From positions 1-64,000 of the forward strand of contig JBHOQW010000137.1 in the NCBI GenBank assembly GCA_042408665.1: DNA of 64,000 bases, read 5' to 3'. Below, in pieces: positions 52,698 through 61,477 of the stretch. The position numbers and the translations under genes were made by a program. Positions within the stretch are counted from its first letter, which is position 1. Each line of letters starts with the position of its first letter. Below the pieces are notes generated by a model, which ran no database searches, was not told the DNA's origin, and worked only from the letters and a program-made list of their open reading frames with translations. Source of the stretch: CAUJGQ01 sp042408665. Its GTDB lineage: Bacteria; Chloroflexota; Dehalococcoidia; CAUJGQ01.

Positions 52698-53114
52698 ATG
52701 GCCGACCTGAATAAAGTCATGATTCTCGGGAACGTGGGCCGCGATCCGGAGATCCGCTACACGGCGCAGGGCAACGAGCTCACGACGTTCACGGTGGCCG
52801 CCAACCGCAACTACCGCAAGCCGGACGGCGAATGGGGCCAGGAGACGGAGTGGTTTAACATCGTTACCTGGGGCGAACTGGCCCGGCGCATGGCGCAGAA
52901 CCTGCAAAAGGGCGACCGCGTGTACGTCGAGGGCCGGCTGCAGACCCGCTCCTGGGAGGGGCCGGACGGCCAGCGCCGCTACCGCACGGAGGTGATCGCG
53001 GAGCGGGTGTTGCCCCAGGGCCGGCGCCAGCAGCAGCCGGCGGCGCCCAGCCTGGAGCCGGTGCCGGACGCCGACGCCGAGATCACGGACCCGGAGGACC
53101 TGCCGTTCGAGTAG
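52698..53114 (+). CDS. ssb: Single-stranded DNA-binding protein
   Basis: A 138-residue SSB. The OB fold covers about residues 1-105 (LNKVMILGNVGRDPEIRYT, ETEWFNIVTWGELAR). A short Gln/Pro/Asp-rich tail ends in EDLPFE, the acidic tip that docks partner proteins, with one extra Glu after the usual terminal Phe. AGAAGGAGCG precedes the ATG at 52698. It sits between rpsF and rpsR as in many bacteria. Confidence 0.95.
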   Translation: MADLNKVMILGNVGRDPEIRYTAQGNELTTFTVAANRNYRKPDGEWGQETEWFNIVTWGELARRMAQNLQKGDRVYVEGRLQTRSWEGPDGQRRYRTEVIAERVLPQGRRQQQPAAPSLEPVPDADAEITDPEDLPFE

Positions 53115-53222
53115 TGCCCGGCGCCCCTCCGGCGCCGGGAGCAGGGCCCGCCGTCTGGCCGAAACGGGCGGCGGGCACCCCGCCGGCGTGACCGACCACG
53201 CCACTGCACGATATCATCACGC

Positions 53223-53270
53223 GCCCCGGCCCGCTGTGAAAGGGGTACCGGAGACTCAGCGGGCCGGGGC
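53223..53270 (+). promoter_or_regulatory. Long perfect hairpin in the rpsR leader
   Basis: GCCCCGGCCCGCTG (53223-53236) and CAGCGGGCCGGGGC (53257-53270) are exact complements around a 20-base loop that contains GGTACCGGAG. The hairpin ends 15 bases before the rpsR start. It could be a terminator for ssb or a control element for S18 synthesis, as S6:S18 is known to bind its own mRNA through a CCG-containing motif. Confidence 0.5.
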
Positions 53271-53285
53271 CTAGAAGGACCGCGC

Positions 53286-53627
53286 GTGACAACCGAAAGC
53301 GAAACCCGTCCCTCAGCGACCACCGAGGAGCGCCCGGCGGCCGCCCCCGCGCCAAAGGCCGCCAAGAAGCGGCCGCGCTACGTGCCGCGGCGCAAGGTGT
53401 GCGCCTTCTGCGTGGAGAAGGTGCAGGTCATCGACTACAAGGACCCGAACCGACTGCGGCGCTACCTGTCCGAGCGCGGCAAGATCGAGCCGCGACGCAA
53501 GACCGGCACCTGCGCCAAGCACCAGCGCCGCCTGACGGTGGCCATCAAACGGGCCCGCCATCTGGCGCTGCTGCCCTTCACGGCGCAGCACATCCGCGAC
53601 ACCGGCCTGTTCGCGCCGCGGCCGTGA
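53286..53627 (+). CDS. rpsR: 30S ribosomal protein S18
   Basis: A 113-residue S18 with an N-terminal extension of about 30 residues (Thr/Glu/Ala/Pro-rich, then KKRPRYVPRRK) beyond the usual 75-residue core. The core has KVCAFCVEK, IDYKDPNRLRRYLSERGKI and a third Cys in TGTCAKHQRRL, suggesting a zinc-binding form. LLPFTAQH is the family ending motif. It starts at a GTG with GAAGGAC upstream. Confidence 0.93.
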   Translation: MTTESETRPSATTEERPAAAPAPKAAKKRPRYVPRRKVCAFCVEKVQVIDYKDPNRLRRYLSERGKIEPRRKTGTCAKHQRRLTVAIKRARHLALLPFTAQHIRDTGLFAPRP

Positions 53628-53669
53628 CGGACCGGGAACGCCTCGGCGAGCTCTGACCAGGAAACGTGT

Positions 53670-54815
53670 GTGACTGAGCCCAAACGCCCCGCGCTCACCG
53701 ACCGTCGCCGGACCGTGCCGGCCGCCCCGACCGCCGGCCGGGGCTGGCGCGAGCGGCTAAGCGCGCTCAACCTGCATGCCGGCGTCGTGCTGATCACCGT
53801 GGCGGTGATCGTCGTGGCGCTCGGCCTGATCGCCTACGGGTATTGGGACACCTACTTGCGCCCGGCGCGCGAGCCGGCCGTGCGCGTTGGCTCCCGCACG
53901 TACGATATGACCTATTTCGTGCGGCGTATGCGCTTGGCCCTTGCCGAGCCCGCCGGGCTCAGCCCCTCACCGGCAGTGATCGCCGCCCTGCCGGAGCGGC
54001 TGGCACAGGACATCATCAACGAGGAGACGGCCCTCCAGCGCGCACCCGCCCTGGGCGTGGCTGTGTCGGATGATGACATCGACAAGGAGCTGGCTGCGCG
54101 CGTGCGGGCGGTGTTGATGACCGATGACCAGGGACATGTGCAGCGCTCACCCAGCTTTGAGGTGACGGTGCGCGAGGTGCTGAAGGACAGCGGTCTCACC
54201 CTGGCCCAGTACCGGCGGGCGGTGCATGGTCAGCTCCTCCTGCGCGAGATCCAAAAGCGCTTCGAGCAGCAGATCCCGGACTCCGCGCCCGGTGTGCAAC
54301 TGCGCGTGATCACCGTGAAGGACGAGGCCACGGCGCGCGACCTCAAGCGCCAGCTCGACGGCGGTGCCGACTTCGCGCAGCTCGCCACGGACAAGAGCGA
54401 GGACGCCTCTAAGGGCAACGGCGGCCTGCGCGACTGGGCGCCTAAGGGCTCGCTGCCGTCGGCCGTGGAGGAGGTGGCCTACCGTCTGCCCGTCGGCGCG
54501 GTCTCGGACCCGTTTGCCGTGGACGGTCAGTGGTACATCATCAAGGTCGAGGACCGCTCTGAGAACCGCGAGATCACGGCGCAGCAGAAGGGCGATATGG
54601 CGAAGAGGCAGCGGGACGACTGGCTGGCCGAGCAGGCCAAGCAGCTCCAGGCCCGCAGCTACCTGAGCGACCAGCGGCGGCAGCGGTACGCCCTGGAGCA
54701 GTCGGGCGCGCTGGACCTGGTGCGCCGCTCCAGCCAGCCGGGGCAGCAGCCGGTGCCGATCAGCGTCCCACCCCAGATCACGCCGCAGGCGCCGCAACCG
54801 GGAGGGACGCCATGA
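53670..54815 (+). CDS. Membrane-anchored PpiC-type peptidyl-prolyl isomerase
   Basis: A 381-residue foldase of the SurA/PrsA kind. After a basic N-terminus a single membrane helix at about 36-57 exports the rest. A SurA_N-like helical region (100-205, with LAQDIINEETALQRA) precedes a parvulin rotamase domain at about 210-300 (LRVITVKDEATARDLKRQL, FAQLATDKSED, GGLRDWAPKG). The tail is Gln/Pro-rich. The start is GTG at 53670. Its stop overlaps the hom start by four bases (ATGA), which couples two functionally unrelated proteins. Confidence 0.88.
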   Translation: MTEPKRPALTDRRRTVPAAPTAGRGWRERLSALNLHAGVVLITVAVIVVALGLIAYGYWDTYLRPAREPAVRVGSRTYDMTYFVRRMRLALAEPAGLSPSPAVIAALPERLAQDIINEETALQRAPALGVAVSDDDIDKELAARVRAVLMTDDQGHVQRSPSFEVTVREVLKDSGLTLAQYRRAVHGQLLLREIQKRFEQQIPDSAPGVQLRVITVKDEATARDLKRQLDGGADFAQLATDKSEDASKGNGGLRDWAPKGSLPSAVEEVAYRLPVGAVSDPFAVDGQWYIIKVEDRSENREITAQQKGDMAKRQRDDWLAEQAKQLQARSYLSDQRRQRYALEQSGALDLVRRSSQPGQQPVPISVPPQITPQAPQPGGTP

Positions 54816-56125
54816 GCCGGGCGGCGAGCGGCGCGCCCATCGGCGTCGGCCTGCTCGGCCTGGGCGTGGTGGGCAGCGGTGTGGCCCAGATCCTTCAGGA
54901 ACGCGCCGCCGAGTACGCTCGCACGGTCGGCCGCCCCCTCGCCATTCGCCGCGTGCTCGTGCGCGACCCGCACAAACCGCGCCGCGTGCGCATCGACCCG
55001 CGCCTGCTCACCACCAACCCCGATGACATCTTCAACGACGAGGGCGTGCACGTCGTCATCGAGGTGATGGGCGGCGAGGAGCCGGCGCACACCTACCTGC
55101 GCCGTGCCCTGGACAGCCGCCGGTACGTGGTGACGGCCAACAAGGAGGTGATGGCCAAGTTCGGGCCGGAGCTTCTAGCCGTCGCCCGCCGCCGGGGCGT
55201 GGACATCCTGTACGAGGCCAGTGTGGGCGGCGGCATTCCGTTGATCGCGCCGCTCAAGCGCGACCTGCTGGCCAACGAGATCACCAGCATCCGCGCCATC
55301 ATCAACGGTACGACGAACTACATCCTCACGCGCATGGCGCGCGAGGGGATCGATTACGCCGTGGCCCTGGCCGCGGCGCAGCAGCTTGGTTACGCCGAGC
55401 CGGACCCGCGCAACGATGTGGAGGGCATCGATGCCGCTTACAAGCTGGCGATCATGGCGTCGCTGGCCTTTCGCACCCAGGTGCGGCCTCAGGATGTGTT
55501 CCACGAGGGCATCACCCACCTCACGGCGCGCGATTTCCGCTACGCCGCCGAGCTGGGCTACGCCATCAAGCTGCTGGCCATCGGCCGCCGGGAGGACCAC
55601 TCCATCCAGGTGCGCGTTCATCCCGCCCTGATCCCGCTGGACGCACCGCTGGCCAAGGTGGACGGCGTCTACAACGCGGTGCAGGTGGACGGTGATCTGA
55701 CCGGCATGGTCTTCTTCCAGGGACGGGGCGCCGGCGCCATGCCCACCACCAGCGCCGTGGTGGCGGACCTGCTCAACGTGGCGCACGGCATCGCCCAGGG
55801 GGCGCCCGAACGCTTCGTCTGGCGAGCCGACCCGGCCGCCGCGATCAAGCCGATGGAGGAGGTGTTCACCCGCTACTACGTGCGCCTGCGCGTGCCGGAC
55901 CGGGCCGGTGTGCTGGCCAAGATCACCAGCGTCTTGGGCGAGCGCTATGGCATCAGCATCGCCTCGATCATCCAGAAGGAGGCGAACGAGGCGGACCAGA
56001 CGGCCGAGCTGGTGATCATGACGCACGAGGCGCGTGAGGCCGATATGCGTGCCGCCATCCGTGACGTGGGACGGTTGGACGTGGTAACGGAAGTCGGCAC
56101 CTTCCTGAGGGTGGAGAGCGGGTGA
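54812..56125 (+). CDS. hom: Homoserine dehydrogenase with ACT domain
   Basis: A 437-residue enzyme: NAD(P)-binding domain (GLLGLGVVGSGVAQIL), catalytic domain (YEASVGGGIPLI, INGTTNYILTRM) and a C-terminal ACT domain (about 350-435, YYVRLRVPDRAGVLAKIT) that usually senses threonine. It reduces aspartate semialdehyde to homoserine. It overlaps the foldase gene by four bases and is followed by a coiled-coil gene and thrC, giving a threonine pathway pair with an insertion. Confidence 0.94.
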   Translation: MSRAASGAPIGVGLLGLGVVGSGVAQILQERAAEYARTVGRPLAIRRVLVRDPHKPRRVRIDPRLLTTNPDDIFNDEGVHVVIEVMGGEEPAHTYLRRALDSRRYVVTANKEVMAKFGPELLAVARRRGVDILYEASVGGGIPLIAPLKRDLLANEITSIRAIINGTTNYILTRMAREGIDYAVALAAAQQLGYAEPDPRNDVEGIDAAYKLAIMASLAFRTQVRPQDVFHEGITHLTARDFRYAAELGYAIKLLAIGRREDHSIQVRVHPALIPLDAPLAKVDGVYNAVQVDGDLTGMVFFQGRGAGAMPTTSAVVADLLNVAHGIAQGAPERFVWRADPAAAIKPMEEVFTRYYVRLRVPDRAGVLAKITSVLGERYGISIASIIQKEANEADQTAELVIMTHEAREADMRAAIRDVGRLDVVTEVGTFLRVESG

Positions 56126-56173
56126 GCGCGATGGCCGGTCACCCCGCTGCGAACAGGGAACGGAGGACGGTGA

Positions 56174-57193
56174 ATGGCGGCCCCTGAGGAGCGCCAGACC
56201 GCGGCGCTGGCGAGCACCGTCGCCTGGCTGGAAGATGAGCTGCGCGAGACGCGGGCCGCGCTGGCCAAGCTGGCGCAGGCGTTCGAGCAGACCCAGACGC
56301 AGCTCTGGGAGCTCACCAATCGCCTGCACCGGGTGGAGGACGCGATGGGCGCCATCTCTCCTCAGCTTGCCGCCATCCCGCGCCTGGACGGGCAGCTTGT
56401 CCAGCTCAGGGACCAGCTCGGCGCGGTGCAGGAGCAAGGGGTGCACGCCATGGCGCGGCTGGCCGAGCTCGATCGGGAGCTCGACGCCGCCATCGAACGC
56501 GAGCGACAGGCGCGCAACGAGCTCACCCATCGTCTCGAGGCGGTGGAGCGGCAGGCGCGGGCCTCCGCTTCCCGCATCGAAACGGTAGAGGAGAGCGTGC
56601 GCCGCGCCCTGGAAGCGGTGAGCCTGGCGCGCCAGCGCACCGATGAGATCGCACGGGACGTTGACGGCCTGGAGGGACGCCTGGGTCGGCTGCTGGAGGC
56701 CGGCAACCGCATCGAGCACGAGCAGGCGCGCCTGGCCGGTGAGCTCGATGGCCTGCACCGCCAGGACGAACTGGTGCTGGAACGGGTGCAGGTGTACGCG
56801 GAGATGGTCAAGCGGCTCGAGGGCCAGATCTCGCTGGTCGCGGCGGACGTGGCCGTCAAGCAGGACGTGCTGGAGAAGATCGAGCTGGCGCGGGTGGAGA
56901 CGCACCGCCTGGAGGAACGCCTGGCCGCGCTGGAGGCGGCCACGGAGACCCTACGCGACCAGTCCGGCGAGGTGGAGCGGGCCATCGGGCTCCTGGAAGG
57001 GCGGCAGAAGGGCTTCCAGGAGCGACTCACGGCCCTGCAAGCGGACCTAGCCGCGCAGCGTACCTCCGTGAACGAGCAGTTCCAGCGCCTGCACCAACTC
57101 CAGGAGCGGCTCAAGCGGCGCCAGATCGAAGACCTGGAGCGCGACCTGCGTGAGATCCGGATCTTTGCCTTCCGCACGGCGGAAGAGCAATGA
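56174..57193 (+). CDS. Coiled-coil protein of unknown function
   Basis: A 339-residue protein, almost entirely heptad-like helix rich in Glu, Arg, Leu, Ala and Gln from residue 10 to the end. No signal peptide, membrane segment or enzyme motif is visible. GGAACGGAGGACGG lies before the ATG. It sits between hom and thrC in one direction, 48 bases after hom and overlapping the beginning of the open frame of thrC. Such proteins may be structural or scaffold-like; nothing links it to threonine synthesis. Confidence 0.75.
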   Translation: MAAPEERQTAALASTVAWLEDELRETRAALAKLAQAFEQTQTQLWELTNRLHRVEDAMGAISPQLAAIPRLDGQLVQLRDQLGAVQEQGVHAMARLAELDRELDAAIERERQARNELTHRLEAVERQARASASRIETVEESVRRALEAVSLARQRTDEIARDVDGLEGRLGRLLEAGNRIEHEQARLAGELDGLHRQDELVLERVQVYAEMVKRLEGQISLVAADVAVKQDVLEKIELARVETHRLEERLAALEAATETLRDQSGEVERAIGLLEGRQKGFQERLTALQADLAAQRTSVNEQFQRLHQLQERLKRRQIEDLERDLREIRIFAFRTAEEQ

Positions 57194-57282
57194 GCCGATC
57201 CCCGCCCGTTCCCGCGGCGGGCGCCTCAGGCGGCCCGTGGGGTGAGGGAGCAGGGGGTGAGGACAGAGATAGGACAGGTACC

Positions 57283-58359
57283 ATGACCCGCGCACCGCTG
57301 GTATCCGACCGTCTGCACGGCGTGCTGCGCCGTTACCGCGAGTTCCTGCCGGTGACGGAGGCCACCCCGCTGCTCAGCTTGGGCGAAGGGAGCACGCCGC
57401 TGGTGCGCTCGCGGCGGCTGGCCGGGCGGGCCGGGGTGGGCGCCCTGTACTACAAGTTGGAGATGTGCAACCCCACCGGATCCTTTAAGGACCGGGGCAT
57501 GGTGGTGGCGGTGGCCAAGGCGGTGGAGGCGGGGGCGCGGGCCGTCATGTGCGCCTCCACGGGCAACACCAGCGCCTCGGCGGCCGCCTACGCCGCCCAC
57601 GCCGGCTTGGAGGCGTACGTGGTGGTGCCGGACGGGCGCATCGCCGCCGGCAAGCTGGCCCAGACAGTGATGTACGGGGCCACGATCCTGGCCGTGGACG
57701 GCAGCTTCGACGACGCGCTGCGCCTGGTGCGCGAGGTCACCGCCAAGCACAACATCGCCCTAGTCAACTCCGTCAACCCGCACCGCATCGCCGGCCAGAA
57801 GACCGCCGCCTTCGAGATCGTGGACGACCTGGGTGACGCGCCCGACCTGCTCTGCATCCCGGTGGGCAACGCCGGCAACATCACCGCCTACTGGAAGGGT
57901 TTCACCGAGTACGCGGAGCGCGGGCGGGCCAACCGTCACCCCCGCATGATGGGCTTCCAGGCGGCGGGGGCGGCGCCGATTGTGCGCGGCGCGCCGGTGC
58001 CGGACCCGCAGACGGTGGCCAGCGCCATCCGCATCGGTAACCCCGCCTCCTGGCAGGGGGCGGTGGCCGCGCGGGACGAATCGGGCGGCGTCATCCAGGC
58101 GGTCACGGACGACGAAATCTTGGAGGCGCAGCGGCTGCTGGCCCGCGAGGACGGCATCTTCTGCGAGCCGGCATCGGCGGCCGCGGTGGCCGGGCTGCTC
58201 AAGCTGGCGCGTGAGGGCATGGACCTGCGCCAGTCCACCGTCGTCTGTGTGATCACCGGCTCGGGCCTCAAAGACCCCGACGCGGCGGCCGGGGTGACGC
58301 CGCGCATCGTCCACCTCCCCGCTGACCTCGCCGCCCTCGAGCGGGCGCTGCGCTGGTAG
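57283..58359 (+). CDS. thrC: Threonine synthase
   Basis: A 358-residue PLP enzyme of fold type II. K69 in NPTGSFKDRG binds PLP, CASTGNTSASAAAYAA positions the phosphate of the substrate, and IPVGNAGNITAYWKG follows. It turns phosphohomoserine into threonine. The ATG at 57283 is preferred to a start at 57190 because the family begins near here and AGGACAGG lies just before; the upstream stretch contains GGTGAGGGAGCAGGGGGTGAGG, repeat-like. No homoserine kinase is in the window. Confidence 0.93.
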   Translation: MTRAPLVSDRLHGVLRRYREFLPVTEATPLLSLGEGSTPLVRSRRLAGRAGVGALYYKLEMCNPTGSFKDRGMVVAVAKAVEAGARAVMCASTGNTSASAAAYAAHAGLEAYVVVPDGRIAAGKLAQTVMYGATILAVDGSFDDALRLVREVTAKHNIALVNSVNPHRIAGQKTAAFEIVDDLGDAPDLLCIPVGNAGNITAYWKGFTEYAERGRANRHPRMMGFQAAGAAPIVRGAPVPDPQTVASAIRIGNPASWQGAVAARDESGGVIQAVTDDEILEAQRLLAREDGIFCEPASAAAVAGLLKLAREGMDLRQSTVVCVITGSGLKDPDAAAGVTPRIVHLPADLAALERALRW

Positions 58360-58381
58360 GCGTGGCGCTGTATTTTGTACT

Positions 58382-58420
58382 GTGCACGACGTTGTCGCGT
58401 GCACGGGGCGCTGGTACACT
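58382..58420 (+). promoter_or_regulatory. folE promoter with an overlapping palindrome
   Basis: TTGTCG (58392-58397), 17 bases, TACACT (58415-58420), 37 bases before the folE start. GTGCACG (58382-58388) and CGTGCAC (58398-58404) form a palindrome over the -35 element, the right place for a repressor. Confidence 0.45.
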
Positions 58421-58457
58421 CGACTGGCGCCGGAACTCAGAGTGTGCGGGTGTGGCC

Positions 58458-59075
58458 ATGACGGGTGACGTCAACCTGGAATTGGCCCGTCGGAACGGCC
58501 GGGTGCCGGCCGCCGGGCTGGACACGGCGCGGGTCGAGCGGGCGGTGCACGAGCTGTTGCTGGCCATCGGCGAGGACCCCGCCCGCGAGGGGTTGCGTGC
58601 CACGCCGACGCGGGTGGCGCGCATGTACGCGGAGCTGTTCGCGGGCCTGTACTTTGACCCGACGGAGTACCTGCGCACCCAGTTCGATGAAGGCCATGAT
58701 GAGATGGTAATCTTGCGCGACATCCCGTTCTACTCGATCTGCGAGCACCATCTCCTGCCGTTTCACGGCGTGGCACATGTCGGCTATATCCCGGACGGCC
58801 GCGTGGTGGGGCTGTCCAAGCTGGCCCGCGTGGTAGATGGGTTCGCCCGGCGGCCGCAGTTGCAGGAGCGCCTCACCACCCAGATCGCCGACGCCATCAT
58901 GGCGGCGCTGCAGCCGGACGGCGTGGCCGTGGTGATCGAGTGCGAGCACCTCTGCCTGACCATGCGCGGGGTGCAGAAGCCCGGCTGCAAGATGGTGACC
59001 TCCGCCGTGCGCGGCACGTTCAAGCGCAGCCCGGTGACGCGGGCGGAGTTCTTCGCCCTCGTTAAGAACGGCTGA
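58458..59075 (+). CDS. folE: GTP cyclohydrolase I
   Basis: A 205-residue type IA enzyme. Zinc ligands C95, H98 and C166 have exactly the E. coli spacing (ICEHHLLPF and CEHLCLTMRG). It makes dihydroneopterin triphosphate, the first step to folate. The start may be ATG at 58458 or GTG two codons earlier; the ribosome site is weak. Other folate genes are not in the window. Confidence 0.95.
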   Translation: MTGDVNLELARRNGRVPAAGLDTARVERAVHELLLAIGEDPAREGLRATPTRVARMYAELFAGLYFDPTEYLRTQFDEGHDEMVILRDIPFYSICEHHLLPFHGVAHVGYIPDGRVVGLSKLARVVDGFARRPQLQERLTTQIADAIMAALQPDGVAVVIECEHLCLTMRGVQKPGCKMVTSAVRGTFKRSPVTRAEFFALVKNG

Positions 59076-59125
59076 TCCCACCCGCTGTCGCCGCCGCCCA
59101 GAGCGCAGCGCGAGGCCGGAGCGTG

Positions 59126-60127
59126 ATGACCTACGGCTACCCCACCCTCGAGGCACAGGCGCAAGCGATCGCGGACGACTGGTGTCGCCTGCTCAGCGCG
59201 AGCGGGCGGCCGTACCCCTTCCTCCACCCGGCCTGGCACACCGTTTGGTCCCAGAGCTTTCCCACCACCGAGGGGGAGCGCTTCGTCCTCACCGTGCGTG
59301 ATGGCTCCCACCTGCTGCTCGTGGCGCCGCTGGAGCGCCGCGGGGCGCGCTTGGCCCTGGCCGGTGATCACGAGGTCTGCGACTACATGGACATCATCGC
59401 CGCCCCGGACGCCGACCCGGCCGCCTGGAACCGGTTGGTGGACGAACTGGCCGCCATGCCCTGGCGGGAGCTGGTGTTGTGGGGGCTGCCGGAGGACACC
59501 CCCACCCGGCAGATCATGCCGCGGTTGGCGGCAACGCGCGGCTGGTCCGTCGCGGACGCGCTGGAGGCGGTCTGCCCGCGGGTGGCGCTGCCCGCCTCCT
59601 GGGAGGAGTACTTGGCCACGCTCAGCAAGAAGGACCGGCACGAGCTGCGGCGCAAGCTCCGTCGCTTTCAGGAGGCCGGGTCCGCGCTGCGAGTGGAGAC
59701 GCTCACCCAACCGGACGCGGTGCGTGCCGGCCTGGACGACTTCATCCGCCTGCACACCGCCAGCCGGCAGGACAAGCGGGAGTTCATGACGCCGCAGATG
59801 GAGGCGTTCTTCCGCGCCATGGCCGTGGCGCTGGCGGAGCACGCGCTGGTACGCCTGTCGTTCGTGGAGCTGGACGGCGTGCGCGTGGCCGGTTTACTGG
59901 CCTTCGATGCCGGCGACGAGCTCTTGCTCTACAACAGCGGCTACGACCCGGCCCTGGCGCACGCTTCAGTCGGCATTGCCTCGAAGGCGCTGCTGCTGCG
60001 CGAGGCCATCGCCGAGGGCAAGCGCCGGTTTGACTTCCTGCGCGGCGCCGAACCGTACAAATACGACCTCGGCGGCAAGGATTACGAGGTCCATACGCTG
60101 ACCGTGCGGCGCGCCGTGGCAGACTGA
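59126..60127 (+). CDS. GNAT-fold acyltransferase (BioF2/FemAB-like, Acetyltransf_6 type)
   Basis: A 333-residue protein with a tandem GNAT-like layout. Indicators are FLHPAWHTVWSQSF near the N-terminus, KKDRHELRRKLRRF in the middle and the C-terminal GKRRFDFLRGAEPYKYDLGGKDYEVHTL, typical of the group often found with cell-surface polysaccharide genes. The acyl group and acceptor are unknown. A GTG at 59123 directly precedes the chosen ATG. It is followed 22 bases later by a GT4 gene. Confidence 0.85.
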   Translation: MTYGYPTLEAQAQAIADDWCRLLSASGRPYPFLHPAWHTVWSQSFPTTEGERFVLTVRDGSHLLLVAPLERRGARLALAGDHEVCDYMDIIAAPDADPAAWNRLVDELAAMPWRELVLWGLPEDTPTRQIMPRLAATRGWSVADALEAVCPRVALPASWEEYLATLSKKDRHELRRKLRRFQEAGSALRVETLTQPDAVRAGLDDFIRLHTASRQDKREFMTPQMEAFFRAMAVALAEHALVRLSFVELDGVRVAGLLAFDAGDELLLYNSGYDPALAHASVGIASKALLLREAIAEGKRRFDFLRGAEPYKYDLGGKDYEVHTLTVRRAVAD

Positions 60128-60149
60128 GCAGGCGGGGTGATCGAGCGGC

Positions 60150-61436
60150 ATGCATCGGGTCCAACCGCACCCGCACCGTATCGCGCTGATCGCGGCGCAC
60201 ACCTGCCCGCTGGCACCGCTTGGCGGGCATAAGGCCGGTGGGCTCAACGTGTACGTGCGCGAGACGGCGCTCGCCTTCGGGCGGCGTGGGTATCTGGTGG
60301 ACATCTTCACCCGTCAGGACGGCCTGCACTCGGAGGTGCTGCCCCTGGCGCCCGGCGTGCGGGTGGTGCACCTGGACGCCGGGCCGGCGCATTCGGCGGA
60401 CAAGGACGCCCTGTGGGAGTACATGCCCGCCTTCCTGCACGGCCTGCGCGCCTTTCGCGCCCGCCACGGGCTGCATTATGACCTGGTGCATTCGCATTAC
60501 TGGATGTCCGCCTGGGCGGCCACGTACCTGCAACGCCTGTGGGACGTGCCCCACGTGGCCATGTTTCACACGCTCGGTGAGGCCAAGAACCGCGCCCGCG
60601 CCGGTGAACACGAGCCACCGCACCGCATCCAGACTGAGCGGCGCGTGGTGGCCACGGCCGACGCCGTCGTCGCCGCCAGCGAGCACGAGCGCGCGCTTTT
60701 GTTGGCCCTTTACGGTGCCGCCGCCCAGCGCATCGAGGTGATCCCGTGCGGTGTGGACCCGGAGCGCTTCCGCCCGCGGGAGCGCGCGGCCTGCCGCCAG
60801 GAGCTGGGGCTGGGCGCCGAGCCGCTGGTGCTGTTCGTGGGGCGATTGGAGCCCTTGAAGGGTGTCGAGCTGCTCATCGACGCCCTGGTCCACCTGGACG
60901 GCGTCACCCTACTGGTGGTCGGTGGTGACGCGCGGTCGGCCGGGTACCAGGCGGAGCTCGAGCGGCGGGCAGCGCGGCGCGGGGTGGCCGCGCGGGTGCG
61001 GTTTGTGGGCGCTGTGCCGCAGGAGCGGCTGCCGCTGTATTACAACGCCGCCGACGTGTGTGCCGTGCCCTCGTTCTACGAGAGCTTCGGCCTGGTGGCG
61101 CTGGAGGCGATGGCCTGCGGCGTGCCGGTGGTGGCGGCCCGCGTGGGCGGCCTGAGCGCCACGGTGCGCGACGGCGAAAACGGCTTTCTCGTACCCTGGC
61201 GCGACCCGGCGGCGTTCGCCGAGCGGATCGGGTGGCTGATGCGCGATCCCGCCCTGCGCGGTCGCATGGGACGGGCGGCGCGCCTGACCGCCCAGCGGTT
61301 TACCTGGAGCGGGGTGAGCCGGCAACTGGAGGCGCTGTATGTGCGCCTGCTGCGGGCGCGCGCGACCGCGGCCTGTCACGCCGCCGGTGAGCCTGTCGCC
61401 GCCCTGGGCGAGCATGCGCTCTGTCACATCGGCTAG
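60150..61436 (+). CDS. Family 4 glycosyltransferase (MshA/BshA/sucrose-phosphate-synthase-like)
   Basis: A 428-residue GT-B enzyme. GGLNVYVRETALAFGRRGYLVD at the N-terminus and HSHYWMSAWAATYL, HTLGEAKNRARAGE and VIPCGVDPERF are shared with mycothiol MshA and related enzymes; the donor-binding end has FYESFGLVALEAMACGVPVVA. The PIG-L deacetylase gene 41 bases downstream makes the pair look like the first two steps of a mycothiol- or bacillithiol-type thiol, but GT4 plus deacetylase pairs also occur in glycolipid pathways. The acceptor is not known. Confidence 0.85.
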   Translation: MHRVQPHPHRIALIAAHTCPLAPLGGHKAGGLNVYVRETALAFGRRGYLVDIFTRQDGLHSEVLPLAPGVRVVHLDAGPAHSADKDALWEYMPAFLHGLRAFRARHGLHYDLVHSHYWMSAWAATYLQRLWDVPHVAMFHTLGEAKNRARAGEHEPPHRIQTERRVVATADAVVAASEHERALLLALYGAAAQRIEVIPCGVDPERFRPRERAACRQELGLGAEPLVLFVGRLEPLKGVELLIDALVHLDGVTLLVVGGDARSAGYQAELERRAARRGVAARVRFVGAVPQERLPLYYNAADVCAVPSFYESFGLVALEAMACGVPVVAARVGGLSATVRDGENGFLVPWRDPAAFAERIGWLMRDPALRGRMGRAARLTAQRFTWSGVSRQLEALYVRLLRARATAACHAAGEPVAALGEHALCHIG

Positions 61437-61477
61437 CGCCCGGTCGTGCGACGGGCGCCGGCACACTGGGCAGGGGG

